The notes below the pieces were generated by a model that searched no databases, was not told the origin of the DNA, and saw nothing but the letters and a program-made list of their open reading frames with translations. DNA of 64,000 nt from Agrobacterium sp. RAC06. GTDB taxonomy: Bacteria; Pseudomonadota; Alphaproteobacteria; Rhizobiales; Rhizobiaceae. The DNA is taken from assembly GCF_001713475.1 (NCBI RefSeq), contig NZ_CP016499.1, positions 2,882,501 through 2,946,500 of the forward strand. The letters are read 5' to 3'. Positions 34,804 through 45,364 of this stretch are shown here, piece after piece; the first letter of the stretch is position 1, and each line of letters starts with the position of its first letter. The translations under genes and the position numbers were made by a program.

Positions 34804-37800
34804 TCAGCGCTTTGCCCTGGACGAGCTACCGACCGGCAGCGATCCCGCCGCCTGGCTCGGCTGGACGACGCTTGCCCAGTCGCGCGCTTCGCATCCCGGC
34901 CAGTCGGCCTGGGTGTCGGCGAATGCCGGCTCCGGCAAGACGCATGTGCTGACGCAGCGGGTGATCCGGCTGCTGCTCGCCGGCGCCCGCCCCTCATCCA
35001 TTCTCTGCCTGACCTACACCAAGGCTGCGGCGTCCGAAATGTCGAACCGCGTCTTCGAGCGGCTGGCGGAATGGGCGACGCTCGATGACCGGGAACTGTC
35101 CAAGCGGATTGCGGCCATCGAGCAGAGGGAGCCGGATCGGGCGACGCTTGCGGCTGCACGGCGGCTCTTTGCCAAGGCGCTGGAAACGCCGGGTGGTCTT
35201 AAGATCCAGACGATTCACGCCTTCTGCGAAGCGTTGCTGCACCAGTTTCCCTTGGAAGCGAATGTCGCCGGGCATTTCAACGTCCTCGATGATCGCGTCG
35301 CGGTCACCGTTCTGGCCGAAGCGCGGCGATCGCTGCTGACGGCCACGTCGACGGAGAATGATGCAGCACTCGCCGAAGCTTTCTCGCAGGTCTTGAGCAT
35401 TGCCGATGAAAGCGGGCTCGAAGGCTTGATTGCCGATACCGTGGCCAACCGCCATGCTGTCAGAGACTTCCGGCAGCGGGCGGAACGGACGGGAGGCCTT
35501 GATGCGACCCTGCGGAAGGGCCTCGGCATCGGGCCGCTGGAGAGCGAGACCAGCCGCGCGGAGGACTACTGGCCGCTTGCCGGTTTGTCCGGTGGCAATT
35601 TTGCCCGGTACATCCAGCTTGCCCTCGAAAAGGGCGGCGAGAAGGTGCGGGCCGTCGCGGAAGTGCTGGAACGGGCGCTGGTGGAAGCCGATCCGCTGGA
35701 GCGAGCGAAGCTTCTGGACCAGGCTTTCCTGACGGCACAGGAAGCGCCAAAGGCCGACAGCTCGCTGATTGCCGCCGCCATGACCAAGGTGGCGCCGGAT
35801 CTCAAGGATGCCGTGATTGCGGCCCGGGATCATGTGGTCGCGATGCGGGACGGGCTGCGGATCTTCCGCATGTATGAGGCGACGCGGTCTGCACTGACGC
35901 TGGCCGTGCGTCTCGACACCGACTACGAGGAACTGAAGAAGCGACGGTCTCAGCTCGATTTCGAGGATCTGATCGTGCGCACCGCCCGGCTTCTGACGCG
36001 CGGCGATGTCGGCGCCTGGGTGCATTACAAGCTGGACCAGGGTATCGACCATATCCTCGTCGACGAAGCGCAGGATACGAGCCCAGTGCAATGGGATGTC
36101 ATCCGGTCGCTGCGCGAAGACTTTTTCACCGGATTGAGCGCCCGGCCCGGGATCCGCACCTTCTTCGCCGTGGGCGACGAGAAGCAGTCGATCTATTCCT
36201 TCCAGGGCGCGCGCCCGGAGCAGTTCTCGCAAGAGGCGCGCCAGACCGCGCAGGCCGTGACTGAAAGCGGACAGGACTTCAACACGGTGCGTCTGCCGCT
36301 CTCCTTCCGCTCGACGCAATCGGTCCTTGCGGCCGTCGACCAGGTCTTCAGCCTGCCGGAAAACAGCCGGGGCCTCAGTGCCGGCGGCGAACCCGTCATC
36401 CACCAGTCGAGCCGCATCGGACATCCGGGGACCGTCGATGTCTGGGATATGATCGCCGCCGAAAAGCAGGAGAAGGACGAGAACTGGACCGCCCCCTTCG
36501 ACGCGACGCCGGAAAGCGCCCCGTCGGCAATTCTCGCACGACGCGTGGCGCATCAGATCAGCCAGATCGTCGGACGGGAAACGATCATCGAGAAGGGCAA
36601 CAAGCGGCTGATCCGCCCGGGCGATATCCTCGTGCTCGTGCGCAAGCGCGACGGCTTCGTCAATGCGCTGACCCGCGCGCTGAAACGCCCGCATAACGTA
36701 CCGGTCGCTGGTGCAGACCGCCTGAAGCTGACAAGCCATATTGCCGTGCAGGACATGCTGGCGCTCGGACGTTTCCTGCTGCTGCCGGGAGACGATCTGT
36801 CTCTCGCTTCGCTGTTGAAGAGCCCACTGTTCAATCACGGCGAAGATGATTTGATGCAGCTCGCTGCCGAGCGACCGGAAGGACAGAGCCTCTGGGCGAG
36901 ACTGACGGAGCAGGCTGAAACTGATGGCGCGTGGAAGAAGACCTACGACCGGCTCACCCTGTTTCTCGAACAGGCGCGGGAGTACTCCGTTCATGATTTC
37001 TATGCCCGGGTGCTCAGCGTTCATGGTGGTCGGAGGGCCTATCTCGGTCGCCTCGGCTCCGAGGTCAGCGACATCATCGACGAGTTCCTGACCTTTGCCC
37101 TCTCCTTCGAGACCAGCGGATTGCCCGGCTTGCAATCCTTCGTTTCGACGCTCGAGATGGAAGCGCCTGAGGTCAAGCGCGAACAGGACAAGGAGCGCAA
37201 CGAAGTCCGGATCATGACGGTTCATGCCTCGAAGGGACTTGAGGCGCCAATCGTCTTCCTGATCGATGGCGGCTCGAAGCCCTTCAATTCGAACCATGTG
37301 GCAAAGCTGCGAATCATTGGGACGGCTGAAGGCATGCCCTTCCCGATCTGGGTGCCGTCGAAGTCGCTCGGCAATTCGATCTCCGCTGCCGACATGGATC
37401 GGCGCAAGGATCAGGCCGAGGAGGAATATCGCCGGCTGCTCTATGTCGCGATGACCCGCGCTGCCGACCGTCTGATCGTCGGTGGTTATCGCGGCGTGCA
37501 GGACACGGGCGAGATCTGGCACAAGATGATCGCGCGGGCGCTGAGCGCCGACGAAACGCGCTGCAAACAGGTCGAATTCACCGGGCCGGATGGCAGCTGG
37601 GCCGGATTGCGCTGGTCTCTCGGCGAGGCAGAGCATGATCTGCCGGTGACCGAAGAGGGCGCCGAAAGCGAGGAGAGCCACAGCCTTCCCTCGACGCTCT
37701 GGAAGCCGCTGCCGCCACCGATCAGCCTACCGAGACCGCTCAGCCCCTCCGGTGCCGGCAGCATCGTCATCGACGAAGACGAGGATGCGTTGACCGCCTC

Positions 37801-38353
37801 TGCGCTGTTCTCGACGACGGAAAAGGCGGATCTCGCTCTGCAGCGCGGGCGGCTCATCCATCGGATGCTGCAGAATTTGCCGAGCTTTCCGGAGGGTGAC
37901 CGCCGCGAGGCAGCTGAGCGTTATGCAGAACGTGCTGCCCGGTTCTGGCCGGCAGAGCAGCGACAGAGACTGGTCTCCACCGTGATCACCGTTCTCGAAG
38001 ACGAGGCGCTTCGCCCGCTGTTCGATGCCGGCAGTCGCGCGGAAGTTTCGGTCATGGGCACGATGCGGCTGAAGGGAGAATTGCGTGCGGTCTCCGGCCG
38101 GATCGACCGCATGACCGTGCTTGCCGACCGGGTGATCATCGCCGACTACAAGACCAACCGGAATCCACCACTGGAGGCGGCCCAATGCCCCCTCTCGCAT
38201 CGGGTGCAGCTCGCCATCTATCGCGAGATCCTGCAGCCGCTCTATCCCGGCAAACAAGTCGAATGCTGGCTGATCTACACCGAAAACGGCAGCCTCATTC
38301 CCCTTGATGAAAGCCTTCTTCAGCGGTCCCTTGCCGACCTCGAAACATCGTGA
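34796..38353 (+). CDS. addA: Double-strand break repair helicase/nuclease AddA
   Basis: UvrD-like superfamily 1A helicase with a C-terminal nuclease, 1185 residues. Motif I is SANAGSGKTH (41-50); motif Ia LTYTKAAASEM; motif II HILVDEAQDTSPVQW; motif III FFAVGDEKQSIYSFQGARPEQF; motif V/VI IMTVHASKGLEAPIVFLIDGG and RRLLYVAMTRAADRL. The nuclease domain has GRLIHRMLQNLP and GRIDRMTVLADRVIIADYKTNRNPP-type metal-binding residues. Start ATG 34796 overlaps the addB end, giving translational coupling. trxA follows after 75 bases, probably from its own promoter. Confidence 0.97.
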   Translation: MSDQRFALDELPTGSDPAAWLGWTTLAQSRASHPGQSAWVSANAGSGKTHVLTQRVIRLLLAGARPSSILCLTYTKAAASEMSNRVFERLAEWATLDDRELSKRIAAIEQREPDRATLAAARRLFAKALETPGGLKIQTIHAFCEALLHQFPLEANVAGHFNVLDDRVAVTVLAEARRSLLTATSTENDAALAEAFSQVLSIADESGLEGLIADTVANRHAVRDFRQRAERTGGLDATLRKGLGIGPLESETSRAEDYWPLAGLSGGNFARYIQLALEKGGEKVRAVAEVLERALVEADPLERAKLLDQAFLTAQEAPKADSSLIAAAMTKVAPDLKDAVIAARDHVVAMRDGLRIFRMYEATRSALTLAVRLDTDYEELKKRRSQLDFEDLIVRTARLLTRGDVGAWVHYKLDQGIDHILVDEAQDTSPVQWDVIRSLREDFFTGLSARPGIRTFFAVGDEKQSIYSFQGARPEQFSQEARQTAQAVTESGQDFNTVRLPLSFRSTQSVLAAVDQVFSLPENSRGLSAGGEPVIHQSSRIGHPGTVDVWDMIAAEKQEKDENWTAPFDATPESAPSAILARRVAHQISQIVGRETIIEKGNKRLIRPGDILVLVRKRDGFVNALTRALKRPHNVPVAGADRLKLTSHIAVQDMLALGRFLLLPGDDLSLASLLKSPLFNHGEDDLMQLAAERPEGQSLWARLTEQAETDGAWKKTYDRLTLFLEQAREYSVHDFYARVLSVHGGRRAYLGRLGSEVSDIIDEFLTFALSFETSGLPGLQSFVSTLEMEAPEVKREQDKERNEVRIMTVHASKGLEAPIVFLIDGGSKPFNSNHVAKLRIIGTAEGMPFPIWVPSKSLGNSISAADMDRRKDQAEEEYRRLLYVAMTRAADRLIVGGYRGVQDTGEIWHKMIARALSADETRCKQVEFTGPDGSWAGLRWSLGEAEHDLPVTEEGAESEESHSLPSTLWKPLPPPISLPRPLSPSGAGSIVIDEDEDALTASALFSTTEKADLALQRGRLIHRMLQNLPSFPEGDRREAAERYAERAARFWPAEQRQRLVSTVITVLEDEALRPLFDAGSRAEVSVMGTMRLKGELRAVSGRIDRMTVLADRVIIADYKTNRNPPLEAAQCPLSHRVQLAIYREILQPLYPGKQVECWLIYTENGSLIPLDESLLQRSLADLETS

Positions 38354-38428
38354 GATACCGCATATTGAAATTGCTGCCGCGCGGCATCACATATCTAGTC
38401 AATTCCGTATTTATGAAGGGAGAGCCCC

Positions 38429-38749
38429 ATGGCTACCGTTAAAGTCGACAAGTCCAATTTCCAGGCCGAGGTTCTCGACGCTTCCGAACCGGTCGTCGTG
38501 GATTTCTGGGCCGAATGGTGCGGCCCGTGCAAGATGATTGCACCGAGCCTCGAAGAAATCTCCAACGAACTCGCCGGCAAGGTGAAGATCGCCAAGCTCA
38601 ACATCGATGAAAACCCGGAACTGGCTGCCCAGTTCGGTGTTCGCTCGATCCCGACGCTGGCCGTCTTCAAGGGTGGTGAAGTGGCCGATATCAAGGTGGG
38701 TGCGGCTCCGAAGACTGCGCTTTCCAGCTGGATCGCCGGCGCGGCATAA
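38429..38749 (+). CDS. trxA: Thioredoxin
   Basis: A 106-residue thioredoxin with the redox-active site WCGPCK (Trp30, Cys31, Cys34), cis-Pro loop RSIPTLAVF and C-terminal ISSW-like SSWIAGAA. Start ATG 38429 has GAAGGGAG upstream. It lies downstream of addA, a gene order shared by related bacteria, and ends before a bidirectional terminator facing folC. Confidence 0.97.
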   Translation: MATVKVDKSNFQAEVLDASEPVVVDFWAEWCGPCKMIAPSLEEISNELAGKVKIAKLNIDENPELAAQFGVRSIPTLAVFKGGEVADIKVGAAPKTALSSWIAGAA

Positions 38750-38772
38750 GCCTCACGTCATTGATGAATAAA

Positions 38773-38803
38773 GAAAAAGCCCGGTTACAGCCGGGCTTTT
38801 TTC
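38773..38803. terminator. Bidirectional terminator between trxA and folC
   Basis: A stem with arms GAAAAAGCCCGG and CCGGGCTTTTTTC around a short TTACAG loop: A-run on one side and T-run on the other, so it works in both directions. The folC stop codon lies at its right edge (38802-38804). Confidence 0.93.
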
Positions 38804-40142
38804 ATTTGGGGATGGTGCCGTTTTCGGCGAGTACATTGCCCGCCAGATAAAGCGAGCCGCCGATCATGATGCGGGGCGGAACGCCATCTTCACTGCGTTC
38901 GCGGATTGCGTCCAGCGCCTGGCCAAGCGACTCCATCGGAAGGGCCTTCAAACCAGCCTCAGCTGCCGACTGGGCAAGTGCCACCGGGTCGAGGCCAACG
39001 TCAGAGCCCGTTATCGGGACAGTGTAGACGTTATGGGCGATATCCACGAAAGCGCGGAAGAAGCCGATCGGATCCTTGGTGTTGATCATGCCGATGACCA
39101 GATGCAGCGGTCGCGCCTGGCGTTCTTCCATGGATGCCATGGCCTCCGCGATGACTTCGCCTGCGCCGGGATTGTGGCCTCCGTCGAGCCAGATTTCAGC
39201 GCCGGCCGGCGCACGCTCCACCAGCCGACCCTCGGTGAGCTTCTGCAGGCGGCCCGGCCATTCGACCGACAGCATGGCCTTTTCGGCAATCTCTTCGGTG
39301 ACGGAGTAGCCGGCTGCCTTGACCGCACGGATGGCGGTTGCGGCATTGCCGATCTGGTGCCGACCCGGCAGACGCGGCAGCGGCAGGTCCATCAGACCGA
39401 ATTCGTCCTGGTAGACGAGCCGTCCGAATTCTTCGTACGCCAGGAAATCCTGGGCGAAGACGGTGAGAGGACAGCCGAGGCGTTCGGCCGTGCTGATCAG
39501 CACATCCTTGGCGCCGTCGAACTCCTGGTGTCCAATCACGACGGGGACGCCGCGCTTCATGATTCCGGCCTTTTCGGCGGCGATCAGTTCGACGCGATCG
39601 CCGAGATAGGCCTGATGATCGAGCGAGATCGGCTGGATGATGCAGACAGCCGGCTTTTCGACGACATTGGTGGCGTCGAAGCGGCCGCCAAGACCGACCT
39701 CCAGCACGACGACGTCGGCAGGCTGTTCGGAAAAGAGAATGAATGTCACCGCCGTCAGGATCTCGAAGACGGTGATCGGTTTGCCGCCGTTTGCCTCGGC
39801 AACGCGGCGCAGAGCATCGGCAAACAGTTCATCGTCGACGATCTGACCGGGGCCACCCTTTACGCCGATGCGATAGCGCTCATGCCAGCGCACCAGATGC
39901 GGTGAGGTGTGGACGTGGACGGACAGGCCCTGGGCCTCCAGAAGCGCCCGGCAAAAGGCCGAGGCCGACCCCTTGCCGTTTGTGCCGGCCACATGAATGA
40001 CCGGCGGCAGCTTCAGATGCGGGTTACCCAGAACCTCAAGGAGGCGGCGGATACGGTCGAGCGACAGATCGTAGCCCTTGGGGTGCAGCCCCATGAGTTT
40101 TTCGATCTCGGCATCGGCCTGGCTGACGATGGGGGCTGTCAT
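38802..40142 (-). CDS. folC: Bifunctional folylpolyglutamate synthase/dihydrofolate synthase
   Basis: Mur-ligase-type enzyme adding glutamate to dihydropteroate and folates. The 446-residue protein has the P-loop HVAGTNGKGSASAF (50-63), folate-signature VHVHTSPHLVRWHERY and LVVLEVGLGGRFDATN-like stretch, SLDHQAYLG, and WLDGGHNPGAGE. ATG 40142 is preferred over GTG 40145. It lies 40 bases after accD, last in the trpF-trpB-trpA-accD-folC run. Confidence 0.96.
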   Translation of the reverse strand: MTAPIVSQADAEIEKLMGLHPKGYDLSLDRIRRLLEVLGNPHLKLPPVIHVAGTNGKGSASAFCRALLEAQGLSVHVHTSPHLVRWHERYRIGVKGGPGQIVDDELFADALRRVAEANGGKPITVFEILTAVTFILFSEQPADVVVLEVGLGGRFDATNVVEKPAVCIIQPISLDHQAYLGDRVELIAAEKAGIMKRGVPVVIGHQEFDGAKDVLISTAERLGCPLTVFAQDFLAYEEFGRLVYQDEFGLMDLPLPRLPGRHQIGNAATAIRAVKAAGYSVTEEIAEKAMLSVEWPGRLQKLTEGRLVERAPAGAEIWLDGGHNPGAGEVIAEAMASMEERQARPLHLVIGMINTKDPIGFFRAFVDIAHNVYTVPITGSDVGLDPVALAQSAAEAGLKALPMESLGQALDAIRERSEDGVPPRIMIGGSLYLAGNVLAENGTIPK

Positions 40143-40182
40143 CACTTTCGTTCCGCGACCGCGGCCTCACAGAAAACGCGGC

Positions 40183-41091
40183 TCAGGCCGAGGCCTTCTC
40201 GACCGGCTCTGCCACCTTCGCAGGGACCGCCGTGTCGTTGGCAGGGCGCTTGGTCATGATCTTCAGGACGCGCGCGAGCGTGTCAGGAATGTCGTGACGC
40301 TTGACGACCATGTCGACCATGCCGTGTTCCAGTAGGTATTCAGAGGTCTGGAAGCCTTCCGGCAACTTCTCGCGGATCGTCTGCTCGATAACGCGCTTGC
40401 CGGCAAAGCAGATCTCGGCACCTGGCTCTGCAATGTGGAGGTCGCCCAGCATGGCGTAAGAGGCCGTTACGCCGCCCGTAGTCGGGTTGGTGAGGACGAC
40501 GATGTAGGGCTGGCCGGCTTCCTTCAGCATGTCGACGGCAACCGTGGTGCGCGGCAGCTGCATCAGCGAGAGGATACCCTCCTGCATGCGGGCGCCACCC
40601 GAAGCCGGGAACATGACCAGCGGGCACTTTTCCTTGATGGCGCGTTCGAAGGCCTTCACGATCGCTTCGCCAGCGGCAATGCCGAGCGAACCGCCCATGA
40701 AGTTGAACTCGTGGACGACGGCAACGAGCTTCAGGCCCTGCACCGTGCCGACGCCGGCAACGATCGTGTCTTCCTGATCCGTCTTCACGCGGCTGTCACG
40801 AAGACGGTCGGTGTATTTCTTGGAATCGCGGAACTTCAGCGGATCCTGCGCAACTTTCGGCTGCGGCAGGGCTTCGAAATGGCCACCGTCGAAGAGATCG
40901 ATCAGGCGCGACTTTGCCGGCATCTTCATGTGATAGCCGGAAGCCGGGATCACCCACTTGTTCTCTTCCAAGTCCTTGTGGAAGACCATCTCGCCCGTTT
41001 CCGGGCACTTGATCCAGAGGTTTTCCGGAACTTCGCGGCGGCCCAGCATGGAATTGATGCGCGGGCGCACATAGTTGGTGATCCAGTTCAC
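40183..41091 (-). CDS. accD: Acetyl-CoA carboxylase carboxyltransferase subunit beta (zinc-finger cysteines lost)
   Basis: Beta subunit of the carboxyltransferase that makes malonyl-CoA for fatty acids, 302 residues. Core motifs are [39 protein letters not shown] and [15 protein letters not shown]. In the N-terminal region that forms a four-Cys zinc ribbon in E. coli only Cys29 (IKCPETGEM) remains; the others align with Thr32, Ile48 and Ser51. The start is GTG 41091 with AGGAG eight bases upstream. It follows trpA by 38 bases in one operon. Confidence 0.96.
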   Translation of the reverse strand: MNWITNYVRPRINSMLGRREVPENLWIKCPETGEMVFHKDLEENKWVIPASGYHMKMPAKSRLIDLFDGGHFEALPQPKVAQDPLKFRDSKKYTDRLRDSRVKTDQEDTIVAGVGTVQGLKLVAVVHEFNFMGGSLGIAAGEAIVKAFERAIKEKCPLVMFPASGGARMQEGILSLMQLPRTTVAVDMLKEAGQPYIVVLTNPTTGGVTASYAMLGDLHIAEPGAEICFAGKRVIEQTIREKLPEGFQTSEYLLEHGMVDMVVKRHDIPDTLARVLKIMTKRPANDTAVPAKVAEPVEKASA

Positions 41092-41129
41092 GCGGCTTAC
41101 TCCTGATATTTAAAGCCCATATGGGGTGC

Positions 41130-41969
41130 TTATTCGGCAGCAGCAAGGCGTGCAGACCGCACGCCGGTTGCCAGTCCGCGCACCAGCGTGGCGACGGCCT
41201 GAACCGTATCCGCCGTCGCTTTGCCATCGGCTGTGAGATTTGTAGCAACCTGATTGACGATCGCGGTCCCAACCACGACGCCATCGGCATTGGCGCCGAT
41301 CAGGCGGGCATGCTCGGCAGTCTTGACGCCGAAGCCGACGCAGATAGGCAGGTCCGTATGCGCCTTGATGCGCTGGACGGCACCGGCAACACGGGAGGGA
41401 TCCGGCAGTGCCGAACCGGTGATGCCGTTCATCGAGACGTAATAGACGAAGCCCGAGGTGTTCTTGAGAACAGTGGGCAAACGCTTGTCGTCGGTTGTCG
41501 GGGTTGCCAGACGGATGAAGTTGATGTCACGGCTGCGGGCCGGGATGCAGAGTTCGTCATCCATTTCCGGCGGCAGATCGACAACGATCAGGCCATCGAT
41601 GCCGGCAGCCAATGCGTCGTCAAGGAAACGCTCGACGCCATAGACGTAGATCGGGTTGTAGTAACCCATCATGACGATCGGCGTTTCATTGTCCGTCTTG
41701 CGGAATTCACGCGCCAGATCGAGCGTGCGAACGAGGGTTTGGCCGGCTTTGAGGGCCCGCTGGCCGGCAAGCTGGATCGCCGGGCCATCGGCCATGGGAT
41801 CCGAGAAGGGCATGCCGAGCTCGATAACGTCGGCGCCGGCTTCCGGCAGAGCCTTCATGATCGCGAGCGACGTGTCGTAGTCCGGATCGCCACCCATGAA
41901 ATAGGTGACGAGAGCCGGGCGGCCTTCTGCTTTCAGTGCAGCGAAACGTTGGTCCATACGCGCAGTCAT
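41130..41969 (-). CDS. trpA: Tryptophan synthase alpha chain
   Basis: Cleaves indole-3-glycerol phosphate to indole, which tunnels to TrpB. The 279-residue barrel has the catalytic Glu in [19 protein letters not shown] and the Asp in [14 protein letters not shown], and phosphate-binding residues in [10 protein letters not shown]. It starts two bases after the trpB stop. Confidence 0.97.
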   Translation of the reverse strand: MTARMDQRFAALKAEGRPALVTYFMGGDPDYDTSLAIMKALPEAGADVIELGMPFSDPMADGPAIQLAGQRALKAGQTLVRTLDLAREFRKTDNETPIVMMGYYNPIYVYGVERFLDDALAAGIDGLIVVDLPPEMDDELCIPARSRDINFIRLATPTTDDKRLPTVLKNTSGFVYYVSMNGITGSALPDPSRVAGAVQRIKAHTDLPICVGFGVKTAEHARLIGANADGVVVGTAIVNQVATNLTADGKATADTVQAVATLVRGLATGVRSARLAAAE

Positions 41970-41971
41970 GA

Positions 41972-43192
41972 TCAGAGCCCCATACCGAGAATCTTGCCGA
42001 CAGTGAAGATATCCTTGTCGCCGCGGCCGCAGAGGTTCATCACAATGATCTGGTCCTTGTCCATCTTCGGGGCGCGCTTGACGACTTCGGCGAGCGCATG
42101 GCTCGGCTCGAGCGCCGGGATGATGCCTTCGGTGCGCGTCAGCAGCTGGAAGGCGGCGAGCGCCTCGTCGTCCCTGATCGGAACGTATTCGACGCGGCCC
42201 ATATCCTTCAGCCAGGAATGCTCCGGGCCAATACCCGGATAATCGAGGCCGGCGGAGATCGAGTGACCTTCCTTGATCTGGCCGTCGCCGTCCTGCAGCA
42301 GATAGGTGCGGTTGCCATGCAGGACGCCGGGCGTACCTGCGGTCAGCGAAGCGCAGTGCTCCTCGCCTTCGAGACCCTTGCCACCGGCTTCGACGCCAAC
42401 GATGCGGACACTCTCGTCATCCAGGAAGGGATGGAAGAGGCCGATCGCGTTCGAACCACCACCGACGGCAGCAATCAGCATGTCCGGCAGGCGGCCTTCC
42501 GCAGCCAGCATCTGCTCGCGCGTTTCGCGGCCGATGACCGACTGGAAGTCGCGGACCATTTCCGGATAGGGATGAGGGCCGGCGGCTGTGCCGATCATAT
42601 AATAGGTATCGTCGACATTGGTGACCCAGTCGCGCAACGCCTCGTTCATCGCGTCCTTGAGGGTGCCATGGCCAGAGGTAACCGGCTTCACCTCGGCACC
42701 GAGCAGCTTCATGCGGAAAACGTTCGGCGCCTGGCGCTCGACGTCGGTCGCGCCCATGTAGACGACGCAAGGGATGCCGAAGCGAGCGGCGACCGTGGCA
42801 GAGGCCACACCATGCTGGCCGGCGCCGGTTTCAGCGATGATACGGGTCTTGCCCATGCGCTTGGCGAGCAGGATCTGGCCGAGGCAGTTGTTGATCTTGT
42901 GCGAACCGGTGTGGTTCAGCTCATCGCGCTTGAAGTAGATCTTTGCGCCACCGAGTTCTTCGGTCAGACGCTCGGCGAAATAGAGCGGGCTTGGGCGACC
43001 GGTATAATGGGTGTTGAGATGCGCCAGTTCGGCCTGGAATTCCGGATCCGTTTTCGCCTTTTCCCATTCCGCCTGCAGGTCCAGGATCAGCGGCATCAGC
43101 GTCTCGGCGACGAAACGGCCACCGAAGATGCCGAAGCGGCCGTCTTCGTCTGGACCTTCACGGAAGGAATTGGGTTTCGGTGACTGGTTCAC
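41972..43192 (-). CDS. trpB: Tryptophan synthase beta chain
   Basis: PLP enzyme joining indole and serine to tryptophan, 406 residues. The PLP-lysine block is [18 protein letters not shown], followed by [19 protein letters not shown], the phosphate loop VGGGSNAIG, and the conserved [16 protein letters not shown]. The start is GTG 43192, which overlaps the trpF stop by four bases (GTGA). Confidence 0.97.
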   Translation of the reverse strand: MNQSPKPNSFREGPDEDGRFGIFGGRFVAETLMPLILDLQAEWEKAKTDPEFQAELAHLNTHYTGRPSPLYFAERLTEELGGAKIYFKRDELNHTGSHKINNCLGQILLAKRMGKTRIIAETGAGQHGVASATVAARFGIPCVVYMGATDVERQAPNVFRMKLLGAEVKPVTSGHGTLKDAMNEALRDWVTNVDDTYYMIGTAAGPHPYPEMVRDFQSVIGRETREQMLAAEGRLPDMLIAAVGGGSNAIGLFHPFLDDESVRIVGVEAGGKGLEGEEHCASLTAGTPGVLHGNRTYLLQDGDGQIKEGHSISAGLDYPGIGPEHSWLKDMGRVEYVPIRDDEALAAFQLLTRTEGIIPALEPSHALAEVVKRAPKMDKDQIIVMNLCGRGDKDIFTVGKILGMGL

Positions 43193-43863
43193 TTGACACT
43201 CCCTGAAACCGGCTGTGCACGACTTGCCTCGGCAACGGCCGCAAAAAACTCATCCATTATCTGCAGATCCTTGACGCCCGGCGCAGATTCCACGCCAGAG
43301 GATACGTCGATTGCCCGTGCTCCGGTTTCCCGCAGGGCCTCTGCGATATTGGCCTTGTTGAGGCCTCCGGAAAGCATGTAATCGACGCTGTCGTCAAGCG
43401 AACGCAAGAGACGCCAATCGAAGGTGACGCCATTGCCGCCGGGCAAATCGGAGCCCACAGGCGGTTTGGCATCGAAGAGAAAACGATCGGCAATCCCGAT
43501 ATAGGGCTCGATACGCCTCAGGTCATCGGCATCGCGAATGGAAAATGCCTTCATAATCGGAAGACCGGTGACCGCCTTGACTGTCAGCAGCCGTTCCGGG
43601 CTTTCGTGGCCATGGAACTGCAGGATATCAGGACGCATAAGCGCAATAATCTCGTCGAGATCGTCATTATCTGCATCGACTGTCACCGCGACGCTTTTCA
43701 CCCGGCCGCGAACGCGGTCTGCGAGCACACCTGCGATATCAGGCTCGATGTTGCGCGGGCTCTTTTCAAAGAAGATGAAGCCGATATGGCTCGCGCCGCG
43801 GTCGGCCGCACGATCGACCGCCTCCGGCGTCTTCAGTCCGCAGATCTTGATATCGGGTCTCAT
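43189..43863 (-). CDS. trpF: Phosphoribosylanthranilate isomerase
   Basis: Third step of tryptophan synthesis. The 224-residue barrel begins [19 protein letters not shown] with the catalytic Cys of the KICG motif, and ends with [14 protein letters not shown] and [16 protein letters not shown] carrying the catalytic Asp. Start ATG 43863; an upstream extension to 43887 is less family-like. First gene of the trpFBA-accD-folC operon. No attenuator-like leader with Trp codons was seen upstream. Confidence 0.96.
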   Translation of the reverse strand: MRPDIKICGLKTPEAVDRAADRGASHIGFIFFEKSPRNIEPDIAGVLADRVRGRVKSVAVTVDADNDDLDEIIALMRPDILQFHGHESPERLLTVKAVTGLPIMKAFSIRDADDLRRIEPYIGIADRFLFDAKPPVGSDLPGGNGVTFDWRLLRSLDDSVDYMLSGGLNKANIAEALRETGARAIDVSSGVESAPGVKDLQIMDEFFAAVAEASRAQPVSGSVK

Positions 43864-43936
43864 GGCAGCGAAGTCGCACGAAATCAAAAAAGAGTCGAGC
43901 CAATTTGCGACAGAGGCTGAAAGGTCGCGGGGTCAA

Positions 43937-44695
43937 TCAGTCGAAGTCTATGGCATGAAGGGCCGAGCCATGACGCTTCAGCCAGGACTTCGCTTCGTCC
44001 ATGGGTGGGCAGAGCTCCTTGCAAAGTGCCCAGAAGGCCGGACCGTGGTTCATCTCCCGCAAATGCGCAACCTCGTGGGCAGCGAGATAGTCGATGACCA
44101 GAGGCGGCGCCATGACAATGCGCCAGGAGAAGCTCAGCTTGCCGTCCCAGGAACAGGATCCCCATCTGCTGCGGGTATCCTTCAGCGTCATGCTTTTGAC
44201 TGGCTTGCCGACATTTCTGGCATGCAGAGCCACGAGGCGCTCGAGGTCATGGCGTGCTTCCTTCTTGAGGAAATCGGCGACGCGCCTCGGCAAATGGTCC
44301 TCAAGGCCGCTGACGCTGAGGACATGGCCAATCTCGCTGTCGATCGATTGGGTCAGGCCGCGCAACTGACCTGTATGGACGATACGATGGGGAATGCCTC
44401 GGAGTAGAATGTCTCCGCCATCCTCAATGGCGCCGACCGTTTTCTGGCGCTTGAGCTTGGTGCTGAGCCAGCCCTGGTGGCGATCGAGAAAGTCATCGAT
44501 GTCCCGTTCGCGCAGCCCTGGCGGAATTGTCATCTTCAAAGCGCGCCCGCCGGGCTCGATCCTGAGCGTGATGCGGGTCGCGCGGCTGTTCTTTCTGATG
44601 GTCAGCGGAATGGACCGTCCATCCACGGCAATCGCCCGCTCCAGCTGGATCGCCGGGGCTCTCTGCGGTGTCAGCTTTTTAAGCAGGGGAAACAT
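43937..44695 (-). CDS. YgjP-like (DUF45/M48-related) zinc metallopeptidase domain protein
   Basis: A 252-residue protein of the SprT/YgjP-like family. The zinc-binding HExxH is seen in AAHEVAHLREMNHGPAFWAL, with the downstream His supplying a third ligand. Upstream motifs SRWGSCSWDGKLSFSWRIVMAP are typical of the family. Physiological substrate unknown. It lies between the DUF2852 terminator and trpF, on the same strand as both. Confidence 0.88.
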   Translation of the reverse strand: MFPLLKKLTPQRAPAIQLERAIAVDGRSIPLTIRKNSRATRITLRIEPGGRALKMTIPPGLRERDIDDFLDRHQGWLSTKLKRQKTVGAIEDGGDILLRGIPHRIVHTGQLRGLTQSIDSEIGHVLSVSGLEDHLPRRVADFLKKEARHDLERLVALHARNVGKPVKSMTLKDTRSRWGSCSWDGKLSFSWRIVMAPPLVIDYLAAHEVAHLREMNHGPAFWALCKELCPPMDEAKSWLKRHGSALHAIDFD

Positions 44696-44731
44696 GCGTG
44701 TGTTCTAGCCGATTCGGGAGCTCTTCTTGCA

Positions 44732-44762
44732 ATAAAAAAGGCCGGCGCAAGTGCGCCGACCC
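44732..44762 (-). terminator. Rho-independent terminator after the DUF2852 gene
   Basis: Read on the minus strand: a GC-rich hairpin (GGTCGGCGC and GCGCCGGCC around ACTT) followed by TTTTTTATT. It lies about 27 bases past the DUF2852 stop and upstream of the YgjP gene. Confidence 0.9.
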
Positions 44763-44788
44763 CGGTTGCGACAGGATGGCTCGACCGG

Positions 44789-45223
44789 TCAGTTGCCGGT
44801 GAAACCCTGGGCGGGACCGCCCTCGCCTGAAGTCTTCATCTGCTGACGGTCGCGCATGAAGCGGTCGAACTCTTCCTGGTCCTTCGCCCGGCGCAGTTCG
44901 CGGGCGTAGTTGTCGAATTCGGCGCGCATTTCATCGAGACGGCGACGTTCTGCGTCGAGACGCTCGAGTTCTGTCTTGCGCCAGTCGTCGAAAGCGACGT
45001 TGCCGGTGGAGGCAGGCGCAGTGTAGCTGTTGGAGCGGCACCAGGCGAAGGCACTATCCGCCTTCTGGTTGGCTTCCCGCTTGAAGCTCTGGAACTTCTC
45101 GCCGAACAGGATGTAGGCAAGCATGGCCAGACCGAGCGGCCAGAAGACCATGAAGCCGAGCACCATCAAGGCGACGGTTGCCGGAGTCCAATCCGGCCGA
45201 AGCAGTGCTGACTGGTTCATCAT
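44789..45223 (-). CDS. DUF2852 domain-containing membrane protein
   Basis: A 144-residue protein I recognise as DUF2852, of unknown function and largely restricted to Alphaproteobacteria. One hydrophobic segment near the N terminus (about 15-40, VALMVLGFMVFWPLGLAMLAYILFG) suggests a membrane anchor, followed by a charged, probably coiled-coil C-terminal half (LERLDAERRRLDEMRAEFDNYARELRRAKDQEEFDRF in part). ATG 45223 and ATG 45220 are adjacent possible starts. It forms a single-gene unit with its own terminator. Confidence 0.8.
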   Translation of the reverse strand: MMNQSALLRPDWTPATVALMVLGFMVFWPLGLAMLAYILFGEKFQSFKREANQKADSAFAWCRSNSYTAPASTGNVAFDDWRKTELERLDAERRRLDEMRAEFDNYARELRRAKDQEEFDRFMRDRQQMKTSGEGGPAQGFTGN

Positions 45224-45364
45224 CGATAACCTCGTTTTGCGCGGACAGCGGAATGCCGTCCGATGGTTTCGATGTGGGAAATGCCGCCCTGCCCTTCAAG
45301 AAAGAAGCGGACCCAATCGGAGAACCGACTGAATCCGCTTCTTAAATTCGGAATGACGAAAATG

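Noticed and set aside
34994..37681. An 895-codon open frame antisense to addA.
   Set aside because: Composition-driven shadow frame; the translation is rich in Arg/His/Gln with no family motifs while AddA helicase motifs fill the other strand.
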